Origin: Sphingobium sp. CCH11-B1
GTDB taxonomy: Bacteria > Pseudomonadota > Alphaproteobacteria > Sphingomonadales > Sphingomonadaceae
Length of the DNA: 64,000 nucleotides
Direction: 5' to 3'
Assembly: GCF_001556865.1 (NCBI RefSeq)
Contig: NZ_LSJY01000085.1
Coordinates: 1-64,000, forward strand
Every line of letters starts with the position of its first letter. Position 1 is the first letter of the stretch. This document shows, in pieces, positions 18,451 through 27,683 of the stretch. The notes beneath the pieces are model-generated. The model worked only from the letters and a program-made list of their open reading frames with translations. It made no database searches and was not told the DNA's origin. The translations under genes were made by a program, and so were the position numbers.

Positions 18451-19524
18451 TCAGCTCCCGACCTCCCCTTCCTTGCGCATCTCCGTGAAAATTTCCCATG
18501 TCGCCAGGAACAGCGCGGCGATCACCGGCCCGATCACGATGCCATTGAACCCGAACAGTTCAATGCCGCCCAGCGTCGAGATCAGCACCACATAGTCGGG
18601 TATCCGCGTGTCGCGCCCGACCAGGATCGGACGGAGCAGGTTGTCCACCGATCCGATGATGACCGCGCCCGATCCGATCACGACCGCCCCCTGCCAGATC
18701 GCGCCCGTGGCGAACAGATAGAGCGCCACCGGTCCCCAGACGATCGCCGCGCCCACGGCGGGCAGCAGCGAGAAGACGCCCATCAGCACGCCCCACAGCA
18801 GCGCGCCCGGAATATCCAGCAACCAGAACACGACGCCGCCGATCAGCCCCTGCACAATGGCGACGACCACGCTGCCCTTCACCGTCGCGCGGATCACCAC
18901 CACGAAACGCTGGAGCAGCGCCTCGCGCTGGTGCGGGCGCAGCGGCGCAGCCTCGGCGAAGCGCTGGGCCAGCCGGTCTCCGTCGCGCAGCAGGAAGAAG
19001 GCAAGATAGAGCATGACGCCAAGCGCGATGACGAAGCTGAAGGCGCCCTGCCCGATCAGCAGCGCCTGCCCGGCGAAGGAGCGAAAGCTGCTGGTGAGGC
19101 CCCGCGTCACCGTGATCCGCGCCGCGTCGAAATTGCTGAAACCCATCCGTCGCAGGGTGGTGTGCGTCCAGTCCGGCAGCGCCGCGACCATTTGCCCGAA
19201 CATCCGTTCGAAATTGATCTGGCCCGACTGGATCAAGCCGTAAAAATGCGCCGCCTCCTGCACCAGCGCGAAGGTCAGGAAGATCGCAGGCACGATCACG
19301 ATGGCGATAATGAGCGTCAGGCTGATCAACGCCGCGCTGTTGCGATGCGTCGGCATCGCCCTTAGCAGCCGCTGGTTCACCGGCCAGAACAGGATGGCGA
19401 CGATCACGCCCCACAGCACCGCCGCAAAGAATGGCTCCAGCACCGCCGCGAAAGCGATCGACACCAGCACGACGACGCTCAGGAAAAAGCCATCCTCGAT
19501 GCGGTGCGTTCTAGGTCCGGTCAT
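18451..19524 (-). CDS. AI-2E/PerM family permease
   Basis: A 357-residue inner-membrane protein of the AI-2E transporter (PerM/TqsA/YdiK) family, with about seven to eight hydrophobic segments: two near the N-terminus, a soluble stretch of about 90 residues, and a C-terminal cluster ending near residue 345. Substrates of the family are mostly unknown; the name comes from TqsA. The start at 19524 follows GGGGG by four bases. It converges with HPr with four bases between stop codons, and is read divergently from the TrmH gene. Confidence 0.85.
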   Translation of the reverse strand: MTGPRTHRIEDGFFLSVVVLVSIAFAAVLEPFFAAVLWGVIVAILFWPVNQRLLRAMPTHRNSAALISLTLIIAIVIVPAIFLTFALVQEAAHFYGLIQSGQINFERMFGQMVAALPDWTHTTLRRMGFSNFDAARITVTRGLTSSFRSFAGQALLIGQGAFSFVIALGVMLYLAFFLLRDGDRLAQRFAEAAPLRPHQREALLQRFVVVIRATVKGSVVVAIVQGLIGGVVFWLLDIPGALLWGVLMGVFSLLPAVGAAIVWGPVALYLFATGAIWQGAVVIGSGAVIIGSVDNLLRPILVGRDTRIPDYVVLISTLGGIELFGFNGIVIGPVIAALFLATWEIFTEMRKEGEVGS

Positions 19525-19650
19525 TTCACCCCCGTAAGCAAGTTCGCAGCGCAAATCCATGGCGCAGCAAGCGGTTCCATCGCCACTGTCCTTTTCCCGC
19601 CCGCGCCGCTAGAGATGCCGCCTCTTTGGCGATCGGAGCATGAGGCGGAC

Positions 19651-20448
19651 GTGGCGCGCGCAATCACCGGATTTTCCAACCCGCTGGTCAAGCGCGTCCG
19701 CAGCTTGCGGGAAAAGAAGTTCCGCAAGGCGGAAGGACTGTTCCTGGCCGAAGGGCTGCGCATCCTGACCGAAGCGCGCGAGGAAGGCGTGCTGCCCGAC
19801 ATGCTCTTCCACGCCGGGTCCACCCATCCTCTGGCGGTCGATCTGATCGCCGCGATGGAAGCGGGCGGCGGCGACGTCATCGAAACCACGCCCGACATCC
19901 TGTCCAAGATCAGCGGCAAGGACAATGCGCAGGCGGTGGTCGGCGTCTATCGTGATCGCCTCACCCCGCTCGCCGCGCTGGACCGGACGAAAGCCGACAT
20001 CTGGATCGTCGCCCAGTCGCTGCGCGACCCCGGCAACCTCGGCACAATATTGCGCACCGGCGACGCCGTCGGCGCGGGCGGCCTCATCCTCATCGACGAC
20101 TGCGTCGATCCCTTCTCGGTCGAATCCGTTCGCGCCAGCATGGGCGCGCTCTTTACCCAATCGATCACGCAGGCGCGATGGGACGAATTTCTGCCGTGGC
20201 TGCGCTCTGGCCCCGGCGAACTGATCGGCACCAGTCTCAAGGCGACGCAGGACTATCAGCAGCCGCGCTATCGCAGCCCGTCCTTCCTGCTCGTCGGCAA
20301 CGAAGCGCAGGGCTTGCCCGAAGCATATGAAGCGCAATGCGACCTTCTGGTAAAGATGCCGATGCTGGGCAAGGCGGACAGCCTGAACGCCGCGGTGGCG
20401 ACCGCCGTCATGGCCTATGAATTGCTGAACCAAAGACGAAAGTCCTAG
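19651..20448 (+). CDS. TrmH/SpoU family RNA 2'-O-ribose methyltransferase
   Basis: A 265-residue SPOUT methyltransferase. An N-terminal substrate-binding domain (about 1-95) precedes the knot domain, with motif 1 RDPGNLGTILRT, motif 2 LLVGNEAQGLP and motif 3 KADSLNAAVATAV. Such enzymes methylate a ribose in rRNA or tRNA; the target of this one cannot be told (RlmB-like or TsnR-like). A GTG at 19651 is taken as start because GAGG lies five bases before it and the conserved ITGFSNPLVKRV begins just after; an ATG at 19615 is an alternative. Confidence 0.87.
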   Translation: MARAITGFSNPLVKRVRSLREKKFRKAEGLFLAEGLRILTEAREEGVLPDMLFHAGSTHPLAVDLIAAMEAGGGDVIETTPDILSKISGKDNAQAVVGVYRDRLTPLAALDRTKADIWIVAQSLRDPGNLGTILRTGDAVGAGGLILIDDCVDPFSVESVRASMGALFTQSITQARWDEFLPWLRSGPGELIGTSLKATQDYQQPRYRSPSFLLVGNEAQGLPEAYEAQCDLLVKMPMLGKADSLNAAVATAVMAYELLNQRRKS

Positions 20449-20456
20449 ATCATCGT

Positions 20457-20530
20457 CATACCGGCGAAAGCCGGGATCTCGCTTTTTGCTGCGAGAGAAA
20501 GAAGAGAGGCCAGGTTTTGCTGGCATGACC
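20457..20530. repeat. REP-like palindromic element
   Basis: Begins with the palindrome CCGGCGAAAGCCGG inside GTCATACCGGCGAAAGCCGG, the common form of dispersed repeats in sphingomonads and other alphaproteobacteria. A mirrored end GGCATGAC is at 20521-20528. It fills the gap between the TrmH gene and the MFS gene. A related element is seen at 61748-61840. Confidence 0.6.
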
Positions 20531-20545
20531 GAACGGGGGAATGAC

Positions 20546-21820
20546 ATGGCGGGGACAAGCGGCATCGGCGCAATGTGGCGGCACAAGCGGGTGCTGGCCG
20601 CCAGCCTGATCGGCACGGCGGTCGAATTCTACGATTTCTACATCTACGCCACGGCCGCCAGCCTGATCTTCCCCGCGCTTTTCTTCCCCTCTTCCTCCCC
20701 CGGCGCGCAGCTGATGGCGTCCTATGGCAGCCTCGCGCTCGCTTTCCTCGCCCGTCCGCTCGGCGCTGCGATATTCGGCCATTATGGCGACCGTATCGGG
20801 CGCAAGGCGACGCTGGTGACGTCGCTCATGCTGATGGGCGGCTGCACCCTGGCGATCGGTTTCCTGCCTACGCACCAGCAGATCGGCTTCTGGGCGCCGC
20901 TCATCCTCTGCCTGCTGCGGTTCGGGCAGGGCCTCGGCCTTGGCGGCGAATGGGGCGGCGCGGCGCTGCTGGCGGTGGAAAACGCCCCGTCCGGCTGGCG
21001 CGCGCGCTTCGGCATGTTTCCGCAGCTTGGCGCTCCGGTCGGCTTCATCGCGGCCAACGGCCTGTTCCTGATCCTGGGCACGGCGCTGTCCGACGCGGAT
21101 TTCTACGCCTGGGGATGGCGCCTGCCCTTCCTTGGCAGCAGCGTGCTGGTCTTCCTCGGTCTCTGGGTGCGGCTGAAGCTTACCGAGACGCCGGAATTCG
21201 CCGCCGCAAAGGCCGAAGCGCCGCCGCCCGCCGTTCCGCTCGCGACGCTGCTCTCCTCCCATCTCGGCGCGGCGATCGCCGGCACCTTCGCCTGCGCCGC
21301 CTGCTTCGCCATCTATTATATCGCGACCGCCTTCGCGCTTGGCTACGGCACCACAACACTTGCCATCGACCGCAGCGCCTTCCTCTCGCTGCAACTCGGC
21401 GCGATCCTGTTCATGGCGGTCAGCATCGTCCTGGCCGGATGGTGGGCGGACCGCGCCAGCCCCACCCGCGTGCTGGCGTGGGGCTGCGCCGGGGCGGTGC
21501 TGATGGGCCTCGTCTTCGGACCGCTGATCGGCATGGGCACGCTGCTGCCGATCTTCCTCGCGCTCAGCCTCGCGCTGTTCCTGATGGGCTTCGTCTATGG
21601 GCCGCTGGGCGCCTATCTCCCCGCCCTCTTCCCGATCCAGCTCCGCTATACCGGTGCGTCCTTCGCCTTCAACCTTGGCGGGATCCTCGGCGGCGCGCTG
21701 GCGCCGATCGTCGCGACCTGGCTGATCGCCACGCAGGGCGTCGCGCTCGTCGGCCTCTACATGTCGGTCGCCGCGGCCATCAGCCTGGCCGGCCTGTGGT
21801 GGACCAGCCGCTACCCCTGA
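20546..21820 (+). CDS. MFS metabolite:H+ symporter (MHS family)
   Basis: A 424-residue inner-membrane transporter with twelve predicted helices. The N-terminal block GTAVEFYDFYIYATAA and GDRIGRKATLV between helices 2 and 3 are typical of the MHS family (shikimate, alpha-ketoglutarate, proline/betaine symporters). RFGQGLGLGGEWGGAAL in helix 4 is also typical. The substrate is probably an organic acid or quaternary amine; nothing nearby narrows this. The start at 20546 follows GGGGG by six bases and lies just past the REP-like element. Alternative in-frame ATGs lie within that repeat. Confidence 0.88.
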   Translation: MAGTSGIGAMWRHKRVLAASLIGTAVEFYDFYIYATAASLIFPALFFPSSSPGAQLMASYGSLALAFLARPLGAAIFGHYGDRIGRKATLVTSLMLMGGCTLAIGFLPTHQQIGFWAPLILCLLRFGQGLGLGGEWGGAALLAVENAPSGWRARFGMFPQLGAPVGFIAANGLFLILGTALSDADFYAWGWRLPFLGSSVLVFLGLWVRLKLTETPEFAAAKAEAPPPAVPLATLLSSHLGAAIAGTFACAACFAIYYIATAFALGYGTTTLAIDRSAFLSLQLGAILFMAVSIVLAGWWADRASPTRVLAWGCAGAVLMGLVFGPLIGMGTLLPIFLALSLALFLMGFVYGPLGAYLPALFPIQLRYTGASFAFNLGGILGGALAPIVATWLIATQGVALVGLYMSVAAAISLAGLWWTSRYP

Positions 21821-21824
21821 AGCG

Positions 21825-22340
21825 TCAGATCGCCTTGCGCATCAGGATCAGCGGCACGCCGCTGTCCTCGAACGCGCGCACGTCCGTAAAGCCGAAATGG
21901 CGATAAAGCGGAACGCCCGCCATCGTCGCGGACAGTTCGAGCGCGCAAAAGCCTTCCGCCCGCGCTGCCGCCTCGCACAGGGAAAGGATCAGCATCCCCA
22001 CGCCCTCGCGCACATGGTCGGGGTGGGTGTACATCGCCCTGACCTTCGCCGCCTCGGTCGCGGGATCGAGAGGCCGGTCGTCGCGCCCGCCGCTGCCGTC
22101 GTGGCCATAGGGCGTCGCCCGCCGGCTCCATCCCCCGCAGCCGGCCATCGCGCCGTCCCGCTCCACGACGAAATAGGTGCCATCCGCGATCAGCCGCCGG
22201 TCCAGCCCCATGAAGCCGTGACTCGCCCGGACCTGCGCGGGGGTGAGAAAACCGTCCTGCAGCCGGTCGATCGCCAGCGTCATCAGGGCAGATAGCGCCG
22301 GCTCGTCGGCGAGGGTGGCGAGGCGGGAAGTGAGCGGCAT
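21825..22340 (-). CDS. GNAT family N-acetyltransferase
   Basis: A 171-residue acetyltransferase. The acetyl-CoA binding stretch is YTHPDHVREGVGMLIL (about 104-119), where the usual RGxGxG/A loop appears as REGVGM. The C-terminal block GVPLYRHFGF is typical of GNAT motif B. Target unknown: it could be an amine, an antibiotic or a protein N-terminus. It converges with the MFS gene, stops four bases apart, and is divergent from the second receptor gene. Confidence 0.85.
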   Translation of the reverse strand: MPLTSRLATLADEPALSALMTLAIDRLQDGFLTPAQVRASHGFMGLDRRLIADGTYFVVERDGAMAGCGGWSRRATPYGHDGSGGRDDRPLDPATEAAKVRAMYTHPDHVREGVGMLILSLCEAAARAEGFCALELSATMAGVPLYRHFGFTDVRAFEDSGVPLILMRKAI

Positions 22341-22575
22341 CTATTTCGTGCTGCATAATCCCCGCGCCTTTTCAATCCCGCTACGATCTCCGTCGACAAT
22401 AGCTTGCCGAAAATCGGGAAAAGTGTGTCGTTTATGTTACACCAGAAAAAATCTGCCACGCGATGTCCTGTGGCATGGCGGGTCATGCCGCGCGATCCGT
22501 TTCACACGTCAGCAATAAAACCGATTGCCAGGGGGGATGAAGGAAAGGCCCATAAACCAATCTAGGGGGCTTTCG

Positions 22576-25206
22576 ATGATCGAACATTTACTTGCTCGTG
22601 GGCTGACCAAGGCGCTGCTGGCGACCACCGCGCTTGCCGCCATTACGGCCCCGGCCTTCTCTCAAGTTACCGCAGCCCCGCAAGCGGCGGCGGAAGGGGA
22701 TGCCGGCTCCACGATCGTCGTTCTGGGCACACGCCGTGCCGACCGGTCGATCACCGACTCCGCTTCGCCAGTCGACGTCATCGGTGCCGAAGAGCTGAAG
22801 ACCCAGCCCGCAGCGGACATGCTCGAAGTCCTCAAGAATATCGTTCCCAGCTTCAATGTCCCGCAGAACGCGATTTCCGATGCTTCGACATTCGTCCGCT
22901 CGCCGTCCATTCGCGGCCTGGCGGGCGACATGTCCCTGGTGATGATCAACGGCAAGCGTCTCAACCGCTCCGCGCTGGTCCAGGTGGCAGCGGGTGACCC
23001 GACCAACAATCTGTCGCAAGGCGCCGACCTTGCGGTGCTGCCCACCATCGCCTTTGGCAACCTCCAGATTTTGCGCGAAGGCGCCACCGCACAATATGGC
23101 ACGGACGCCATTGCCGGCGTGCTGAACTACACGCTGCGTGAAGATGAAGGCTTCGAATTCAGCACCCGCTACGGCCAATTCTATGACGGCGGCGGCGACG
23201 GCAAGGCGCGTCAAATCGCAGGCTATGCCGGCTTCAAGCTCGGTGATCGCGGCTTCATCTCGTTCGCGGGCGAATATAACAAGGATGATGGCACGATCCG
23301 GAACGCGACGCGTCCAAGCGCGGTGCTGTTCGCGCAAGCGCACCCCGAACTGGCCTCCCAGCTTCCCAACTATCCAAAGCCGGTGCAGATCTTCGGCAAT
23401 TCTCCGTCCGAAGGCTGGAAGGCCACCGTCAACGCCAGCTATGACGTGACCGACGCGACCAAGATCTACGCTTTCGGCAACTTCGCGCATTCGAAGATTA
23501 CCCAAAGCTTCAACTACCGCCCCGTGGAAACCTTCGCGGCGACCGACACCGCCGGCGTCGTGCGCCCCCAGACGCGCAATAGCGCCTTTGCTCACCCGAT
23601 CTATCTGACGCCCTGCCCTGCTGGCAACGCCACGTGCCCCGCAGGCGGCTTCGTCAAGGACAGCAACACCTATTCCTTCTCCAGCCTCTATCCCGCCGGT
23701 TTCACGCCGCAGTTCGTCGGTGTGAAGGATCAGGCGTTCGGCGTGGCGGGCATCAAGGGCGACCTGCTCGAAAATCTGACGTTCGACGTGTCGGGCTCGC
23801 TCAGCCGCAACGCGCTCACCCTGTCGATGTTCGACTCGCTCAGCCCGTCCTACGGGCCGGATTCGCAGACCTCGTTCGAGTTCGGATCGCTCATTCAGAA
23901 GGAAACCAATCTGAATGCCGATTTCGTCTACTCGCTCGATGCCGGGCTCTCCAGTCCGGTCACGATCGCATTTGGCGCCGAATATCGCAAGGAAACCTAC
24001 ACAGCGACCGAAGGCGATCCGCAATCCTATGGCATCGGACCCTATTACAGCCAGGCTCTGTATGTGCAGACCGCGCCAGGCGTGTTCGCTCCTGACTCCA
24101 CGGTCACCATGCCCGTCGGCGCGAGCGGTTATGGCGGCACCAGCCCGGACGCCGCAGCCAGCTATTCGCAGCATAACATCGCCGGTTACCTCAGCGTGGA
24201 AGCCGACCTGACCGACACATTCTCCGTGGGCGTGGCCGGCCGTTACGAAGATTACAACACGTTCGGCAGCACCACGGTTGGCAAGGTGAACGCGCTGTGG
24301 AAAGTGACGCCCGAATTCTCCGTGCGCGGCACGGTGGGCACGGGCTACCACGCGCCTTCGCCGGGGCAGAGCAACGTCCAGATCCTGACGACCGCCTTCA
24401 CCAACGGTCTTCAGGTGCAGACCGGCACCTATCCGGTATCCAATCCGATCGCGCAATATTATGGCGCGACGGCGTTGAAGCCGGAAAAATCGACCAACTA
24501 CGGCCTTGGCTTCGTCTTTACGCCGATGCCGTCGCTGACCGTCACGCTGGACGGCTACTGGATCAAGATCAAGGATCGCATCGGAACGTCGCAGACATAT
24601 AATGTCACTGCGGCGGATATTGCCGCTCAGCCGGCCCTTCTGGCCGTGGGTGAAGGTGGCGACGTGCAATATCCCACCAGCGCCTATGACTCGCGCACGG
24701 CCGGTATCGACTTTGTCGGCACCTACCGCTCCACCCTTGGCGATGGCAAACTCAACCTGACGCTCGCTTACAACTATAACGAGACCAAGGTTACGAAGTT
24801 CGATCCGGCCATCATCAGCGCGTCGCAGAAGAAGGATATCGAAGGCACTATTCCCAAGCATCGCGCGACCTTTACCGCCAATTATGCGATCGGCGACTTC
24901 ACGATCACCGGGCGTGAAAACTTCTATGGTCCATTTGGTCTGGAAGATGCTTTCCCCGGACAGACCTTCGGTTCGAAGTTCACGACGGACATAGAGGTCA
25001 GCTACACCATCGCCGAACATTACACGCTGGCGGTGGGTGCGACCAACCTGTTCAACACCTATCCCGACAAGATCAAGGCGACGGCCGCAAACCCGATCTA
25101 CGTGCTGACCAACAGCCTGTCGAACGGGCAGGTCTATCCCAACAGCGGTGGCCCCTTCGGCGCGAACGGCGGCTTCTGGTACGCCCGCCTGAAGGTGAAA
25201 ATCTGA
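22576..25206 (+). CDS. TonB-dependent outer-membrane receptor
   Basis: An 876-residue receptor. The signal peptide spans 1-29 (ending PAFSQ). The plug begins with STIVVLGTRRADRS and includes PSIRGLAGDMSLVMINGKR and ILREGATAQYGTDAIAG. The barrel ends WYARLKVKI with a terminal aromatic/hydrophobic pattern. The start at 22576 is chosen because GGGGG lies six bases upstream and the signal peptide starts there. The 235-base upstream spacer contains AT-rich stretches suitable for a promoter, but no clear regulator box was seen. It is a different type from the receptor at 4.2-7.1 kb. Ligand unknown. Confidence 0.9.
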   Translation: MIEHLLARGLTKALLATTALAAITAPAFSQVTAAPQAAAEGDAGSTIVVLGTRRADRSITDSASPVDVIGAEELKTQPAADMLEVLKNIVPSFNVPQNAISDASTFVRSPSIRGLAGDMSLVMINGKRLNRSALVQVAAGDPTNNLSQGADLAVLPTIAFGNLQILREGATAQYGTDAIAGVLNYTLREDEGFEFSTRYGQFYDGGGDGKARQIAGYAGFKLGDRGFISFAGEYNKDDGTIRNATRPSAVLFAQAHPELASQLPNYPKPVQIFGNSPSEGWKATVNASYDVTDATKIYAFGNFAHSKITQSFNYRPVETFAATDTAGVVRPQTRNSAFAHPIYLTPCPAGNATCPAGGFVKDSNTYSFSSLYPAGFTPQFVGVKDQAFGVAGIKGDLLENLTFDVSGSLSRNALTLSMFDSLSPSYGPDSQTSFEFGSLIQKETNLNADFVYSLDAGLSSPVTIAFGAEYRKETYTATEGDPQSYGIGPYYSQALYVQTAPGVFAPDSTVTMPVGASGYGGTSPDAAASYSQHNIAGYLSVEADLTDTFSVGVAGRYEDYNTFGSTTVGKVNALWKVTPEFSVRGTVGTGYHAPSPGQSNVQILTTAFTNGLQVQTGTYPVSNPIAQYYGATALKPEKSTNYGLGFVFTPMPSLTVTLDGYWIKIKDRIGTSQTYNVTAADIAAQPALLAVGEGGDVQYPTSAYDSRTAGIDFVGTYRSTLGDGKLNLTLAYNYNETKVTKFDPAIISASQKKDIEGTIPKHRATFTANYAIGDFTITGRENFYGPFGLEDAFPGQTFGSKFTTDIEVSYTIAEHYTLAVGATNLFNTYPDKIKATAANPIYVLTNSLSNGQVYPNSGGPFGANGGFWYARLKVKI

Positions 25207-25228
25207 TAGCCGGCGATACGCAAAAAGA

Positions 25229-25257
25229 AATCGGGCGCCTTTCGGCGCCCGATTTTT
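25229..25257 (+). terminator. Bidirectional intrinsic terminator
   Basis: A perfect 11-bp stem (AATCGGGCGCC with GGCGCCCGATT) around a TTTC loop, followed by five T on the plus strand. It ends the receptor transcript 22 bases past its stop. On the minus strand the stem is followed by TTTCTTTTTG, so it can also end the rplS transcript. Confidence 0.85.
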
Positions 25258-25314
25258 ATGTCCGATTGTGAAGCGGTGCAGAAGGCGCTGGCGGCGCCTT
25301 CAACCTCCGGCCTT

Positions 25315-25680
<366 letters not shown>

Positions 25681-25695
25681 GTCTAAACGCAGTCC

Positions 25696-26393
25696 TCAAG
25701 TCGTTCGTCGCGCACCAGAGGGCGGCTGGTCCCGAACGCCGATATGGCGTTCCCAAAGGTCCGGCCGCCTTAGCCGTGTATCATCTTCCGCCCTTTGTTT
25801 CCGCCAGGCGGCGATCTTCGCATGATCCCCCGATCGCAACACTTCAGGGATCGTGCGCCCCTCCCAGTCCACCGGGCGGGTATAATGCGGATATTCGAGC
25901 AGCCCCGTTTCGAAGGACTCCTCGACTCCGCTGGAAGCCGCGCCCATTACACCGGGAAGCAGCCTGACGCAAGCATCGAGCAGCAGCAGCGCCGCCATCT
26001 CGCCGCCCGACAATATGATGTCGCCCATGCTGACCTGCTCGATCGGCCGGGCATCGAAAATCCGTTCGTCAAACCCCTCGAACCGGCCGCACAGGATGGT
26101 CGCGCCTGGCCCCTCCGCCAGCGCCCGCACCCGCGCTTGCGTTATCGGCGCGCCGCGCGGCGTCATCGCCAGCACCGGAAGGTCGGGCCGCGCCTCCATC
26201 GCATGATCGACCGCCTTTGCCAGCACGTCTGCGCGCAGCACCATGCCCGCGCCGCCGCCGGCGGGCGTATCGTCCACGGTGCGATGCTTGTCAGTGGCAA
26301 AGTCGCGAATATGGATCGGCTCGCAGGCCCACTTCCCCTCGGCCCAGGAAACATCTCGGGATAGAGGGTCAGTATCTGCGCGGTAAAGCTCAC
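25696..26393 (-). pseudogene. trmD: tRNA (guanine-N1)-methyltransferase, frameshifted by an apparent 34-base deletion
   Basis: TrmD makes m1G37 in tRNA. The gene starts with GTG at 26393, overlapping the upstream stop as GTGA, and begins well with [12 protein letters not shown]. At about 26341 the reading frame breaks. The other frame resumes with [18 protein letters not shown] and continues to the normal C-terminus, with [25 protein letters not shown] and LSGGEMAAL. Compared with the usual spacing between PEMF and RDF (25 residues), 34 bases are missing, those for the SLAGRAL-like segment. The 193-codon distal frame alone lacks the N-terminal SAM-domain strand. Because trmD is normally essential, a sequencing or assembly error is as likely as a true mutation. 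Confidence 0.8.
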
Positions 26394-26662
26394 CGCCGTC
26401 GTGCCCGCAACCGCGCTGCGGACCAGCCGCCCACCATGCACAATATCCCGCATATCAGCAGCGCGATGCCGATGGCGCGCAGCATGTCGGCAAAGGGCCT
26501 CTCTGGATGCGCCAGCGCCGGGATCAGCAACATGAGGGGGACGGGCAGTATCAGCGCAACCGCCGTTGCCAGCTTCGCCGGCCGCGACCAGCCGATGGCG
26601 TGAAGGCGCCACCCGGCCACCAGCATGAAGATCAGATAGACGGCGGTGACGATTCGGGCCAT
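26390..26662 (-). CDS. Small membrane protein in the rimM-trmD gap
   Basis: A 90-residue protein with three hydrophobic stretches (about 5-20, 30-50 and 60-80) and an Arg-rich C-terminus. Its stop overlaps the trmD GTG start (GTGA) and it follows rimM by 11 bases, so it is part of the ribosomal-protein operon. No family is recognised. It might be a small inner-membrane protein of local (family-restricted) distribution. Confidence 0.65.
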   Translation of the reverse strand: MARIVTAVYLIFMLVAGWRLHAIGWSRPAKLATAVALILPVPLMLLIPALAHPERPFADMLRAIGIALLICGILCMVGGWSAARLRARRR

Positions 26663-26673
26663 GTCGATTCCGG

Positions 26674-27168
26674 TCAGGAGACGAAGGCGGCGTCGATCAC
26701 CGCCCCGTTCTCGCCCAATGTGACGACATGCATCGGCGCCATGAAGCGCTTGCCCTTCTTTCCCTTTGCCGCGGGGCGCTCGACCTCGACGATGTCGCCC
26801 GCGCCGAAATTCTCGACCGCGACGATTTCGCCCAGCGGCTCGCCTTCGCTTGACGTGCAGGGCAGGCCGATAAGGTCGGCATGATAATATTCGCCCTCGG
26901 CCAGCGGCGGCAGGGCGGATCGCGGCACCGTCAATTCAGTGCCGCGCAGCGCTTCGGCCGCGCTGCGATCCCCGATTTCGGAGAAGCGCGCGACCGCGCC
27001 ATTGGGGCCAGGACGCACCGACTTCATCGTCAGGGTACGTCCTGCCGCATCGAAGCCCTTATAGGCTTTGAGGCTTTCCACCCCTTCGCCGAAGAGCTTC
27101 AGGCGGACTTCGCCCGTCACGCCATGCGCGCCGATGATCACGGCCAGGGTGACGGGCTTGTCGGTCAA
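26674..27168 (-). CDS. rimM: Ribosome maturation factor RimM
   Basis: A 164-residue protein that binds S19 and helps mature the 3' domain of 16S rRNA. It has the N-terminal beta-barrel start IIGAHGVTGEVRLK and the PRC-barrel half with EYYHADLIGLP and VVTLGENGAVID. Length is in the usual 160-180 range. It lies five bases after rpsP and 11 bases before the small membrane gene. Confidence 0.95.
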   Translation of the reverse strand: MTDKPVTLAVIIGAHGVTGEVRLKLFGEGVESLKAYKGFDAAGRTLTMKSVRPGPNGAVARFSEIGDRSAAEALRGTELTVPRSALPPLAEGEYYHADLIGLPCTSSEGEPLGEIVAVENFGAGDIVEVERPAAKGKKGKRFMAPMHVVTLGENGAVIDAAFVS

Positions 27169-27173
27169 AGGGT

Positions 27174-27638
27174 TCAGCCCTCGGCCTGCTCGGCAGCAGC
27201 TTCCTCAGCGGGAGCCTCTTGGGCGGGCGCTTCCTCGGCAGCGGGCTCTTCAGCCGGCGCGTTGGCGGCTTCTTCCGCAGCCTTGCGGGCTTCCTCGGCC
27301 TCGGCCAGCTTGGCGGCGCGATCTTCGGCGCGATCCTTGGCCTTCTGGCCAGGTTCGGCCTTGTTCGGGTTGTTGCGTGCCTTGCGCTCCTTCACGCCGG
27401 CGGCGTCCAGGAAACGGGCGACACGGTCGGTCGGCTGCGCGCCGGCCTCGACCCAGTGCTTCGCACGCTCGGTGTCCAGAACGACGCGCTTCTCGTCGCC
27501 CTTGGGCAGAAGCGGGTTGTAGCTGCCGATGCGTTCGATGAACTTGCCGTCACGCGGCGCGCGGCTGTCGGCCACGACGATGCGGTAATAGGGGCGCTTC
27601 TTGGAGCCGCCGCGCGACAGACGGATAGAGGTTGCCAT
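27174..27638 (-). CDS. rpsP: 30S ribosomal protein S16 with long Ala/Glu tail
   Basis: A 154-residue S16. The first 80 residues form the normal domain ([33 protein letters not shown]). From about residue 85 a low-complexity tail rich in Ala, Glu and Lys runs to the end, first as a charged helix, then as PAEE/APAE repeats. Such tails occur in many alphaproteobacterial S16 proteins. It heads the rimM/trmD/rplS cluster, with ffh 45 bases upstream on the same strand. Confidence 0.96.
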   Translation of the reverse strand: MATSIRLSRGGSKKRPYYRIVVADSRAPRDGKFIERIGSYNPLLPKGDEKRVVLDTERAKHWVEAGAQPTDRVARFLDAAGVKERKARNNPNKAEPGQKAKDRAEDRAAKLAEAEEARKAAEEAANAPAEEPAAEEAPAQEAPAEEAAAEQAEG

Positions 27639-27683
27639 GGAAATTCTTGCCTTTCTACTTACAATTCAATTGGTTGAAACTGA

